20,355 nt of DNA from Spartobacteria bacterium UBA5019 (lineage in GTDB: Bacteria > Verrucomicrobiota > Verrucomicrobiia > Chthoniobacterales > Terrimicrobiaceae), in NCBI GenBank assembly GCA_002396485.1, contig DGXZ01000089.1:30767-51121 (forward strand), given 5' to 3'. The notes beneath the pieces are model-generated. The model did no database searches and was not told where the DNA came from. It was given only the letters and a program-made list of their open reading frames with translations. Both the position numbers and the translations under genes were made by a program. Below are positions 14,677 to 20,355 of the stretch, one piece after another. Each line of letters starts with the position of its first letter. The first letter of the stretch is position 1.

Positions 14677-15053
14677 CCAGCAAACAGGAAATTCTCGAAG
14701 AACTCCGCCGCAGCCGCGTGGCGATAGCACGTGACACAGCCTCCATCGCCGAGGAACTCGATATCGTCTCAAAAATCCGGCGCTCAGTGAAGACCCGCCC
14801 GTTCGCCTGGCTGGGGAGTGCGGCGGCGCTTGGATATATTCTTGCCGGTCCGAAGACGCGCAAGGCCCCAAAAGGCATTTCTGTAAAAAAGGGGACGCAG
14901 TCTGAAAAATCCGAACCCGCCCGCACCGGACGGCAGGGCTTTTTCCGCATTCTTTTCAACCTGGCGAAATTTCTCTTTCCCCTCTTCCGCCCGGCCCTCT
15001 CGGCCTACGCCGCGCAACGCCTGGGCGAGCTGTCTTCGCGATTCCCACGCTGA
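14673..15053 (+). CDS. Small membrane protein in the YqjK position
   Basis: This 126-residue protein is not assigned to a family with certainty. Residues 1-40 are charged and helical (LEELRRSRVAIARDTASIAEEL), resembling DUF3618-type or YqjK-type N-termini. A short hydrophobic stretch follows (about 43-58, RPFAWLGSAAALGYILAG). After a Lys-rich linker (GISVKKGTQSEKSEPARTG) a second hydrophobic helix (about 90-112, FFRILFNLAKFLFPLFRPALSAY) may lie in or on the membrane. The start overlaps the previous stop (ATGA), so it belongs to the same transcript as the YqjD- and YqjE-like genes. By position it corresponds to E. coli yqjK. The cellular role is unknown. Confidence 0.72.
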   Translation: MTSKQEILEELRRSRVAIARDTASIAEELDIVSKIRRSVKTRPFAWLGSAAALGYILAGPKTRKAPKGISVKKGTQSEKSEPARTGRQGFFRILFNLAKFLFPLFRPALSAYAAQRLGELSSRFPR

Positions 15054-15059
15054 TTTTTT

Positions 15060-16181
15060 ATGCACGATCCACGCTGCGACCAACTGGCCGATGTCTTGAC
15101 GCGGCATTCCACAAAACTCAAACCCGGCGAAAATGTGCTCATCGACATCTTCGACGCACCGGAGGAAATCGCCATCGCACTCATCCGCGCCACCCGCGCC
15201 TGTGGAGCCGTGCCGTTCGTGCAGAACCACCATGCGCGCATCAGCCGCGAAATGGCTCTCGGGGCCGAAGCCGCGCAGCTGGATGTGACCCGCTCAGTCG
15301 AACTCGCCCGCATGAAAAAAATGCAGGCCTACATCGCCGTGCGCGGCAGCCACAACATCACCGAGATGTCCGATGTGCCGGATGAAAAAATGCGTCTCAT
15401 TTCCGGCGCCATGCGCCCTGTCATGGACTGGCGCATCAACAAAACAAAGTGGGTTGTTCTCCGCTGGCCGACTGCCGCCATGGCCCAGCAGGCACAGATG
15501 AGCACGCCGGCGTTCGAGGATTTTTACTTCAAGGTCTGCACGCTCGATTACGGCCGCATGGCTCCCGGCATGGCGGCACTCAAGGAACTCATGGACCGCA
15601 CCGACAAGGTTCACCTCAAGGGGCCCGGCACCGACCTCCGCTTCTCGATTAAAAATATCGGCTCCGTGACCTGCGGCGGGGACCGCAACATCCCCGACGG
15701 CGAGGTGTTTTCCTGCCCGGTGAAAAAGAGCGTCGAGGGTCATGTGACCTTCAATGTCCCCAGCATTTATCAGGGCCACGCATTCGACAATGTGCGCCTG
15801 GAGTTCTCCGAAGGCCGCGTGGAAAACGCCACTGCTAACAACACCGCCGCCCTCAACCGTATTCTCGATAGCGATGCGGGCGCCCGCTACATCGGCGAGT
15901 TCGCACTGGGATTCAACCCCCACATCCTCCACCCGATGCGCGACATCCTCTTCGATGAAAAAATTTCCGGCTCCTTCCACTTCACGCCCGGCCAAGCCTA
16001 CAAAACAGCGGGAAACGGCAACACCAGCCGCATCCACTGGGACATGGTCTGCATCCAACGCCCCGACTACGGCGGCGGTGAGGTGTGGTTCGACGGCAAA
16101 CTCATCCGTAAAGACGGCCTCTTCACCCTTCCAGCACTCAAAAAACTCAACCCCGATTATTTGCTGGGATCGAAACATTAA
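15060..16181 (+). CDS. M29 family aminopeptidase
   Basis: This 373-residue metalloaminopeptidase belongs to the thermophilic M29 group (AmpS/aminopeptidase T), which removes N-terminal residues using two metal ions. The metal-binding set is visible in order: E215 (IPDGEVF), E280 (GEFALGFNP), H307 (SGSFHFTPG), H326 and D328 (RIHWDMV). The spacing is close to that of the characterised enzymes. The N-terminal half is the substrate-selection domain, starting with DQLADVLTRHSTKLKPGENVLID. The length is slightly below the usual 400-410. The ATG follows the small membrane gene by six bases and there is no clear ribosome binding site. It may be cotranscribed with the yqjD-like set, although a functional link is unknown. 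Confidence 0.94.
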   Translation: MHDPRCDQLADVLTRHSTKLKPGENVLIDIFDAPEEIAIALIRATRACGAVPFVQNHHARISREMALGAEAAQLDVTRSVELARMKKMQAYIAVRGSHNITEMSDVPDEKMRLISGAMRPVMDWRINKTKWVVLRWPTAAMAQQAQMSTPAFEDFYFKVCTLDYGRMAPGMAALKELMDRTDKVHLKGPGTDLRFSIKNIGSVTCGGDRNIPDGEVFSCPVKKSVEGHVTFNVPSIYQGHAFDNVRLEFSEGRVENATANNTAALNRILDSDAGARYIGEFALGFNPHILHPMRDILFDEKISGSFHFTPGQAYKTAGNGNTSRIHWDMVCIQRPDYGGGEVWFDGKLIRKDGLFTLPALKKLNPDYLLGSKH

Positions 16182-16247
16182 TTCGAGCTGCATGGATTTT
16201 CGATTGATGACTCCATTCCCCGTCCGATAGCCTGCCACCCTTTCCAT

Positions 16248-16460
16248 ATGGAACAATCCATCGCCCTGCGCGAACTCCAAGTCGAACGCAAGCACATCAT
16301 CATCGAGCTTCGCGAGAATGACCGAGGCCGCTTCCTCAAGATCACCGAGGAAGCCCACGGGCGCAGGAATTCCGTCATTATTCCAAGCACCGGCCTCGAC
16401 GAGTTCGAAGCCTGCCTCGACGAAGTCCTCACCGAGGGTGAGGGAGCAGGAGAGCAATAA
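16248..16460 (+). CDS. Small PUR-domain nucleic-acid-binding protein
   Basis: The 70-residue protein matches a single PUR-alpha-type repeat: VERKHIIIELRENDRGRFLKITEEAHGRRNSVIIPSTGLDEFEACLDEVL, with the conserved RGRFLKI(T/A)E core and a final helix. Eukaryotic PUR-alpha has several repeats. Bacterial versions such as Borrelia BpuR have one per chain and form dimers that bind single-stranded DNA or RNA. The acidic tail (EGEGAGEQ) is probably disordered. The start ATG at 16248 has no ribosome binding site. It sits 66 bases after the aminopeptidase gene and 11 bases before rmlB. Nucleic-acid binding is likely, but the target is unknown. Confidence 0.85.
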   Translation: MEQSIALRELQVERKHIIIELRENDRGRFLKITEEAHGRRNSVIIPSTGLDEFEACLDEVLTEGEGAGEQ

Positions 16461-16471
16461 CCCGTCGATCC

Positions 16472-17539
16472 ATGAACCTCCTTGTCACCGGTGGCTGTGG
16501 ATTCATCGGCAGTAACTTCATACGTCAGTGTCTCACCACAGATGCCTCGCCGCTCGGTAAACTCGTCAATCTCGACCTCCTCACCTACGCAGGCAACCCG
16601 GCCAATCTCGCCGACCTCGCCTCCGACCCGCGCTATGTTTTCCAAAAAGGCGACATCGGCGATGAAGCGCTCGTGGCCCATTTGCTGCAGGAGCATGACA
16701 TCGACGCCATCGTGAATTTCGCGGCCGAGTCGCATGTGGACCGCTCGATCGACTCCCCCGAGCCATTCATCCAGACCAATGTCACCGGCACACTGCGCCT
16801 CTTGAATGCCGCCCGCCGCCACTGGAGCCATCTGCCGGATGGGCGCCGCGAGAAGTTCCGCTTTCTCCATGTTTCGACCGACGAGGTTTACGGAACCCTT
16901 GCCCCGCACGACCCGGCATTTTCCGAGACCACGCCGTTCGCGCCAAACAGCCCCTACGCCGCCTCCAAGGCCGCCAGCGACCACCTCGTTCGGGCATTCC
17001 AGCACACCTACGGCCTCCCCACCCTCACGACGAACTGCTCCAACAACTACGGCCCCTACCATTTTCCTGAAAAGCTCATCCCCCTCATGATCCTCAACGC
17101 GCTCGATGGCAAGCCGCTCCCGGTCTATGGCGATGGACAGCAGATCCGCGACTGGCTCTATGTCGAGGACCACGCTGCCGCCGTCTGGCTCGTTCTGCAG
17201 CGCGGTCGCACGGGCGAAACCTACAATGTCGGCGGCCTCAACGAACGCGCGAACCTCGATGTGGTGAAAACCGTCTGCGCCCTCCTGGATGCGAAATCCC
17301 CTCGCCCCGACGGTGCCTCCTACACAGCCCAGATCACCTATGTCGCCGACCGCCCCGGCCACGACCGCCGCTACGCGATCGACTGCTCAAAACTCCAATC
17401 CGAGCTCGGCTGGGCGCCCCGCGAATCCTTCGAAACCGGACTCGCCAAAACCGTGGACTGGTATTTGAAAAACCGCTCCTGGACCGACGACATCACTCAA
17501 AACCGCTACAACCGCGAACGCCTCGGTGCCGCCAAGTAG
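16472..17539 (+). CDS. rmlB: dTDP-glucose 4,6-dehydratase
   Basis: RmlB removes water from dTDP-glucose to give dTDP-4-keto-6-deoxyglucose, the second step toward dTDP-rhamnose and other deoxysugars for surface glycans. The 355-residue protein is a typical extended short-chain dehydrogenase. It has an NAD-binding TGGCGFIGSN (GxxGxxG at 7-13), FAAESHVDRSI, VSTDEVYG with the catalytic Thr-Asp-Glu, and YAASKAASDHL (Tyr and Lys of the catalytic pair). It also has NNYGPYHFPEKLIPL, a GDGQQIRDWLYVEDH loop, and VADRPGHDRRYAID near the end. The rest of the rml pathway (rmlA, C, D) is not in the window. The gene is the last of the plus-strand run before a long intergenic stretch. Confidence 0.96.
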   Translation: MNLLVTGGCGFIGSNFIRQCLTTDASPLGKLVNLDLLTYAGNPANLADLASDPRYVFQKGDIGDEALVAHLLQEHDIDAIVNFAAESHVDRSIDSPEPFIQTNVTGTLRLLNAARRHWSHLPDGRREKFRFLHVSTDEVYGTLAPHDPAFSETTPFAPNSPYAASKAASDHLVRAFQHTYGLPTLTTNCSNNYGPYHFPEKLIPLMILNALDGKPLPVYGDGQQIRDWLYVEDHAAAVWLVLQRGRTGETYNVGGLNERANLDVVKTVCALLDAKSPRPDGASYTAQITYVADRPGHDRRYAIDCSKLQSELGWAPRESFETGLAKTVDWYLKNRSWTDDITQNRYNRERLGAAK

Positions 17540-17682
17540 TTGGTTTATATTTCGCCGCTACAAAACCCGCGCGGCAGCGCGCCAATCCTTGGAGGGTCGA
17601 CCTCTGGCTTGACCCAAATATCCCCTCAGAAGCCACCGAACAACTCCCGGACACCACCCCAGCCTGAGTCTCGCCTCCAAAT

Positions 17683-17702
17683 TTATTACCGATCGGTAAT
17701 AA
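17683..17702. promoter_or_regulatory. Distal palindromic operator of hipBA
   Basis: TTATTACCGATCGGTAATAA is a perfect 20-base palindrome in the AT-rich leader of hipBA. Its core TTACCGATCGGTAA recurs 49 bases downstream. HipB proteins bind as dimers to such inverted repeats and repress their own operon, so HipB is the likely binder. The rest of 17540-17790 (rmlB to hipB) has no gene; its first 140 bases hold no convincing element. Confidence 0.75.
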
Positions 17703-17722
17703 GAATGTAAATTCTCTTAAAA

Positions 17723-17751
17723 TTACCAAATATTTTACCGATCGGTAATAT
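17723..17751 (+). promoter_or_regulatory. Candidate hipBA promoter
   Basis: TTACCA (17723-17728) and TAATAT (17746-17751) are spaced by 17 bases and fit a sigma-70-like promoter, with four of six matches at the -35. The -10 overlaps the right half of the proximal operator, a layout suited to autorepression. No transcription start is known; this is a pattern match only. Confidence 0.4.
17735..17748. promoter_or_regulatory. Proximal palindromic operator of hipBA
   Basis: TTACCGATCGGTAA is a perfect 14-base palindrome identical to the core of the distal operator. The centre-to-centre distance of 49 bases is close to five helical turns, so two HipB dimers could sit on the same face of the DNA and cooperate. 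It overlaps the candidate -10 box. Confidence 0.75.
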
Positions 17752-17790
17752 TGTATTGAAAAATAAACCACGGCAGATAGTTTGAAGGCC

Positions 17791-17997
17791 ATGACCTCGA
17801 AGCTACTCGGCCAACTCATTCGCCAACGCAGAAAGCACTTGGGAATGAAACAAGCCGAGCTGGCATTGGTATCTGGCACGGGTCTTCGCTTTATCAGCGA
17901 TCTGGAAAACGGCAAAGAATCGTGTCAAGTCGGACGCACCTTGCGGGTTTTGGGAAGTCTGGGATTAGGCACAACCATTCAGCCACAGGAAAAATAG
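17791..17997 (+). CDS. hipB: HipB-like antitoxin, XRE-family repressor
   Basis: The 68-residue protein is a single helix-turn-helix domain of the XRE/Cro type: LLGQLIRQRRKHLGMKQAELALVSGTGLRFISDLENGK, followed by a short helix and a Pro/Lys tail. It is expected to bind HipA and neutralise it, and to repress the operon by binding the TTACCGATCGGTAA palindromes upstream. ATG at 17791 is preferred; a TTG at 17782 would add three residues. Neither has a good ribosome binding site (GAAGG is only two bases from the ATG). The stop is one base before the hipA ATG, the usual tight coupling of antitoxin and toxin. Confidence 0.93.
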   Translation: MTSKLLGQLIRQRRKHLGMKQAELALVSGTGLRFISDLENGKESCQVGRTLRVLGSLGLGTTIQPQEK

Positions 17998-17998
17998 A

Positions 17999-19234
17999 AT
18001 GGCACGGCGCATCCTGAATGTTTTTCTGGGAGAAAATCTCGTTGGCCAACTGGAGCAGGATGCTTCGGGCTCGACCCGTTTCGAGTATTCGGAGGCGTGG
18101 TTGAATCTCCCGCAGGCGGTGCCCCTCTCAGTTTCGCTTCCCCTCGATTCAGGAAAGTTCCACCGCAACAAGACTCGTCCCTTTTTTGCGGGGCTTTTAC
18201 CGGAGGAACAAATTCGGCGCGTCGTCGCGAGCGCATTTGGCGTGAGCGAGAGGAACGACTTTGCCCTCCTAGAAAAGATCGGAGCAGAGTGCGCGGGAGC
18301 TGTCAGCCTTCGCCCGCCTGGCGAACATCCACTCGACGAGAATCCGGCCTATCGACAAATCGATGAGAGCCAATTGGGAGAAAGACTACAATCTCTACCA
18401 CAGCACCCCCTACTGGCAGGCGAGAAGGGAATCCGTCTTTCCCTGGCTGGCGCCCAAGGCAAACTCGCCTTGCGCATCGATGCCGGGAGATTCCTGTTGC
18501 CGCTTGAAGGCTCGCCCAGCACGCACATTCTCAAGCCGGAGAACCCGCGATTCCCCGGCCTCGTCGAGAATGAATTTTTCTGCATGCGACTGGCCGCAGC
18601 CGTCGGCCTCGAAACCGCGCGAGTCGAGATAGGCTCGGCATCCTCCATCCGCTTCCTTCAAGTCGAACGCTACGACAGGCGGTCTGAGAATGGCCGACGC
18701 ATCACACGCATCCACCTGGAAGACTTCTGTCAGGCGCTTGGATTCGCGCCGGAACTCAAATACGAGGCAGAAGGTGGACCAGGCCTTAAAAAATGCTTCG
18801 AACTCGTGCGCTCCGTTTGCGGCATTCCCGGGCCGGATATTCTTCGGCTCCTCGATGCAGTCGTTTTCAATTCACTGATCGGGAACTGCGATGCGCATGC
18901 AAAAAACTTTTCACTCTTGAGGGATGAAGGCTCAGTCCGGCTCGCTCCACTTTACGATCTGGTTTCGACTTCCGTATATCCAGCTCTTGCAAACGAGCTG
19001 GCGATGAAGATCGGTGATGAGCGGAGTCCAGTACGGCTCACTGCAAAAAACTGGCACTCATTTTTTGAGCAAGCCGGCATCGGCCAGGCCCTCGCCCGGT
19101 TGCGAGCTCTTTCCGTGAGCGCCCGCGTCTTGAAGGCGGCAGAGAATCTTGTCCGCGAAGACTGCCTAGGAGCGACAACCGTCGCGCCTATTGTGCGTCA
19201 AGCCTGCGGACGCTTGCGCGGTCTGCGCTGGTAA
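17999..19234 (+). CDS. hipA: HipA-like serine/threonine kinase toxin
   Basis: HipA kinases phosphorylate a translation component (glutamyl-tRNA synthetase in E. coli), halting growth and promoting persistence. This 411-residue protein is full length. It has the N-terminal subdomain ending in FFAGLLPEEQIRR and the Gly-rich LSLAGAQGK loop with S148 at the autophosphorylation position. THILKPE has the ATP-binding K179, and NEFFCMRLAAAVGL follows. GNCDAHAKNFSLL carries the catalytic D298, and LAPLYDLVST has the metal-binding D320. All key residues match E. coli HipA (S150, K181, D309, D332), so the toxin looks active. AGGA at 17987-17990 is its ribosome binding site. Its target in this organism is unknown. 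Confidence 0.94.
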   Translation: MARRILNVFLGENLVGQLEQDASGSTRFEYSEAWLNLPQAVPLSVSLPLDSGKFHRNKTRPFFAGLLPEEQIRRVVASAFGVSERNDFALLEKIGAECAGAVSLRPPGEHPLDENPAYRQIDESQLGERLQSLPQHPLLAGEKGIRLSLAGAQGKLALRIDAGRFLLPLEGSPSTHILKPENPRFPGLVENEFFCMRLAAAVGLETARVEIGSASSIRFLQVERYDRRSENGRRITRIHLEDFCQALGFAPELKYEAEGGPGLKKCFELVRSVCGIPGPDILRLLDAVVFNSLIGNCDAHAKNFSLLRDEGSVRLAPLYDLVSTSVYPALANELAMKIGDERSPVRLTAKNWHSFFEQAGIGQALARLRALSVSARVLKAAENLVREDCLGATTVAPIVRQACGRLRGLRW

Positions 19235-19266
19235 AGGCGCCTCTCTGCGATAGAAACAACTCCACC

Positions 19267-19459
19267 ATGAAAAATCGTCCCTTTGGAAAACACGAATTCA
19301 AGTGCTCGGAAATCGGGTTCGGCGCTTGGGCCCACCGGCTGCAGCTGGGGCGAGCAGGCAGATAACGACTCGATCGCAGCTCTGAACCGCGCACTCGACC
19401 TTCTGGAAAAACTTCACCACCACAATTGGCGCCGGGGCTTCTGGTATGGCGGCAAGTGA
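19267..19459 (+). pseudogene. Aldo/keto reductase remnant, frameshifted and internally deleted
   Basis: From an ATG at 19267 the sequence reads MKNRPFGKHEFKCSEIGFGA, a classic N-terminus of aldo/keto reductases. After AWA the frame must shift by one base, near 19333, to continue as GCSWGEQADNDSIAALNRALDL, which is the next expected segment. In the original frame a TAA follows at 19363. Right after ALDL the shifted frame passes into LLEKLHHHNWRRGFWYGGK and a TGA (19457-19459). This resembles the family's C-terminal (A/L)L..HRW.RNFW tail, so roughly 240 central codons seem to be lost. It is not functional. The remainder of 19235-19569 has no gene. Confidence 0.72.
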
Positions 19460-19469
19460 CTCGCGGAAT

Positions 19470-19564
19470 CTTAAAACTTAATTGATGACGCTTCGCTCGA
19501 CCCTTCGGGCTGCCTCTGGCAGTCTGTCTCCGCTTCGCTCCGATTCTTAATTCTTAAAACTTCC
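19470..19564 (+). repeat. CTTAAWW heptad repeats flanking a direct-repeat spacer
   Basis: CTTAAAA-CTTAATT (19470-19483) and CTTAATT-CTTAAAA-CTTC (19546-19563) bracket about 62 bases that contain GCTTCGCTC twice and a small CTGCC-TCT-GGCAG hairpin. The right-hand block matches the leader of the gene at 3681 and again ends just before a start codon (19570). This indicates a dispersed repeat family placed in gene leaders. Confidence 0.6.
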
Positions 19565-19569
19565 ACCCC

Positions 19570-20355
19570 ATGTCTCTACTCGGAAAACTCAACCGCCTCA
19601 CCGTCCTCAAAGACTCTAGCCCTGGGCTATTCCTGGATGGCGGGGAACTCGGAGAAATCCTGCTGCCGGGGGATGCCATTCCGAAAGGCGCCCGTCCCGG
19701 CGATGTGCTGGAGGTTTTCATCTATCGCGATTCCGAAGACCGTCTCGTCGCGACCACGCGCAAGCCGTTTGCCACGGTCGGCGATTTCGCCGCGTTGAAG
19801 GTCACGGAAGTCCACCCGCGCATGGGAGCGTTCCTCGACTGGGGGCTTCGAAAAGATCTGCTTCTTCCGAATGCGGAGCAGGAGCGGCGCGTGCGAGTCG
19901 GTGACACAGTGGTCGTTTATGTTTTCATCGACCACCAGACCGAGCGCATCATCACCACCACTCGCCTGGAAGGGCACATCGACCACACGCCGCCACCCTA
20001 TAAAACCGGCTACGAAGTCTCCCTCCTCATCGCCAGCGAGACGCCCCTCGGCTACAACGCCATCATCAACAACTCCCGCCTCGGGCTTCTCTACCGCAGC
20101 GAACTCGCCACACCGCTCGACATCGGCCAGCGCTGCGAGGGCTTCGTGCGCGCCATCCGCCCCGACGGCAAGATCGACCTCGGCCTCGACCCGCAAGGCT
20201 ATCAACGCGTCGCCCCGCTCGCCGAGCGTATCCTCGCCGCCCTCCGCTCAAACAATGGCAGCTTGCCCTACAGCGATTCCAGCCCGCCCGAGGAAATCCG
20301 AGCCGCATTCCAGACCAGCAAAAAAGCCTTCAAACAAGCCCTCGGAAACCTCTAC
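19570..20355 (+). CDS. CvfB-like S1 RNA-binding protein (runs off the window)
   Basis: The 262 codons present match the CvfB/YitL family, RNA-binding proteins with several S1-type OB domains and a C-terminal winged helix. Visible parts are MSLLGKLNRLTVLKDSSPGLFLDGGELGEILLP (first S1-like domain), VGDFAALKVTEVHPRMGAFLDWGLRKDLLLP (second, with the typical GAFLDWGL.KDLLLP motif), YEVSLLIASETPLGYNAIINNSRLGLLY, and VRAIRPDGKIDLGLDP (third). The winged helix begins at ERILAALRSNNGSLPYSDSSPPEEI. Roughly the last 20 residues lie outside the window. In Staphylococcus, CvfB affects virulence gene expression, and the general role is RNA binding. The ATG follows the heptad-repeat leader with no ribosome binding site (cttccacccc). 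Confidence 0.94.
   Translation, partial: MSLLGKLNRLTVLKDSSPGLFLDGGELGEILLPGDAIPKGARPGDVLEVFIYRDSEDRLVATTRKPFATVGDFAALKVTEVHPRMGAFLDWGLRKDLLLPNAEQERRVRVGDTVVVYVFIDHQTERIITTTRLEGHIDHTPPPYKTGYEVSLLIASETPLGYNAIINNSRLGLLYRSELATPLDIGQRCEGFVRAIRPDGKIDLGLDPQGYQRVAPLAERILAALRSNNGSLPYSDSSPPEEIRAAFQTSKKAFKQALGNLY

Noticed and set aside
15294..16457. 387-codon minus-strand frame
   Set aside because: It lies opposite the M29 aminopeptidase and PUR genes, both supported by motifs; the long frame is a product of high third-position GC.
16178..17362. 394-codon minus-strand frame
   Set aside because: It is the antisense of rmlB and the PUR gene, with low-complexity Gly/Val/Glu composition typical of shadows.
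17560..17660. Stem-forming GC-rich stretch after rmlB as a terminator or small RNA
   Set aside because: Only short, interrupted stems (for example GGGTC/GACCC) were seen, without a T-run or promoter.

Overview
This 20.4 kb window is GC-rich, densely packed bacterial chromosome with mostly ordinary core and housekeeping genes. The best guess at the source is a member of the Verrucomicrobiota or a close PVC relative. That guess rests on gene content: an fmt-pyrH-frr cluster, a small PUR-domain protein, a galactokinase-like kinase with a GNHTDY motif, and many starts without a Shine-Dalgarno sequence. It is inference, not proof. No tRNA, rRNA, CRISPR array, complete insertion sequence or prophage was seen.

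Layout. (1) 1-457, minus: start of enolase, cut by the window edge. (2) 606-4136, plus: a translation and nucleotide block with a small zinc-ribbon protein, fmt, pyrH, frr, an exported thioredoxin-fold protein coupled to frr, and a GatB/YqeY protein behind a heptad-repeat leader. (3) 4151-6090, minus: a 3-methyladenine DNA glycosylase, an intergenic pair of inverted hairpins, an SPFH/prohibitin protein, and a decayed second fragment of the glycosylase gene. (4) 6168-13812, minus: a seven-gene run with short gaps or overlaps, in transcription order a galactokinase-like kinase, an OB-fold/HD YhaM-like nuclease, a glycosyltransferase-like protein, a FIST sensor-type protein, and a split MacAB-type exporter (adaptor, ATPase, permease). 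(5) 13894-17539, plus: three small proteins resembling the Escherichia coli yqjD-yqjE-yqjK envelope-stress set, an M29 aminopeptidase, a PUR-domain protein and dTDP-glucose 4,6-dehydratase. (6) 17683-19234, plus: a hipBA toxin-antitoxin module with two palindromic operators and an overlapping candidate promoter. (7) 19267-20355: an aldo/keto reductase remnant, a second heptad-repeat leader, and the first 262 codons of a CvfB-like S1 RNA-binding protein.

How the genes work together. Fmt, UMP kinase, RRF and the YqeY protein serve initiation, pyrimidine nucleotides, ribosome recycling and perhaps tRNA amidation. The MacAB-type exporter, FIST protein, SPFH protein and yqjDE-like membrane proteins point to envelope functions. 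hipBA is the only clear mobile-type accessory module. No clearly new multi-gene system is evident. The less ordinary signals are the decayed glycosylase copy, the CTTAAWW heptad repeats in front of two genes, the operator architecture of hipBA, hairpins over or next to the pyrH and zinc-ribbon starts, and the internally deleted aldo/keto reductase.
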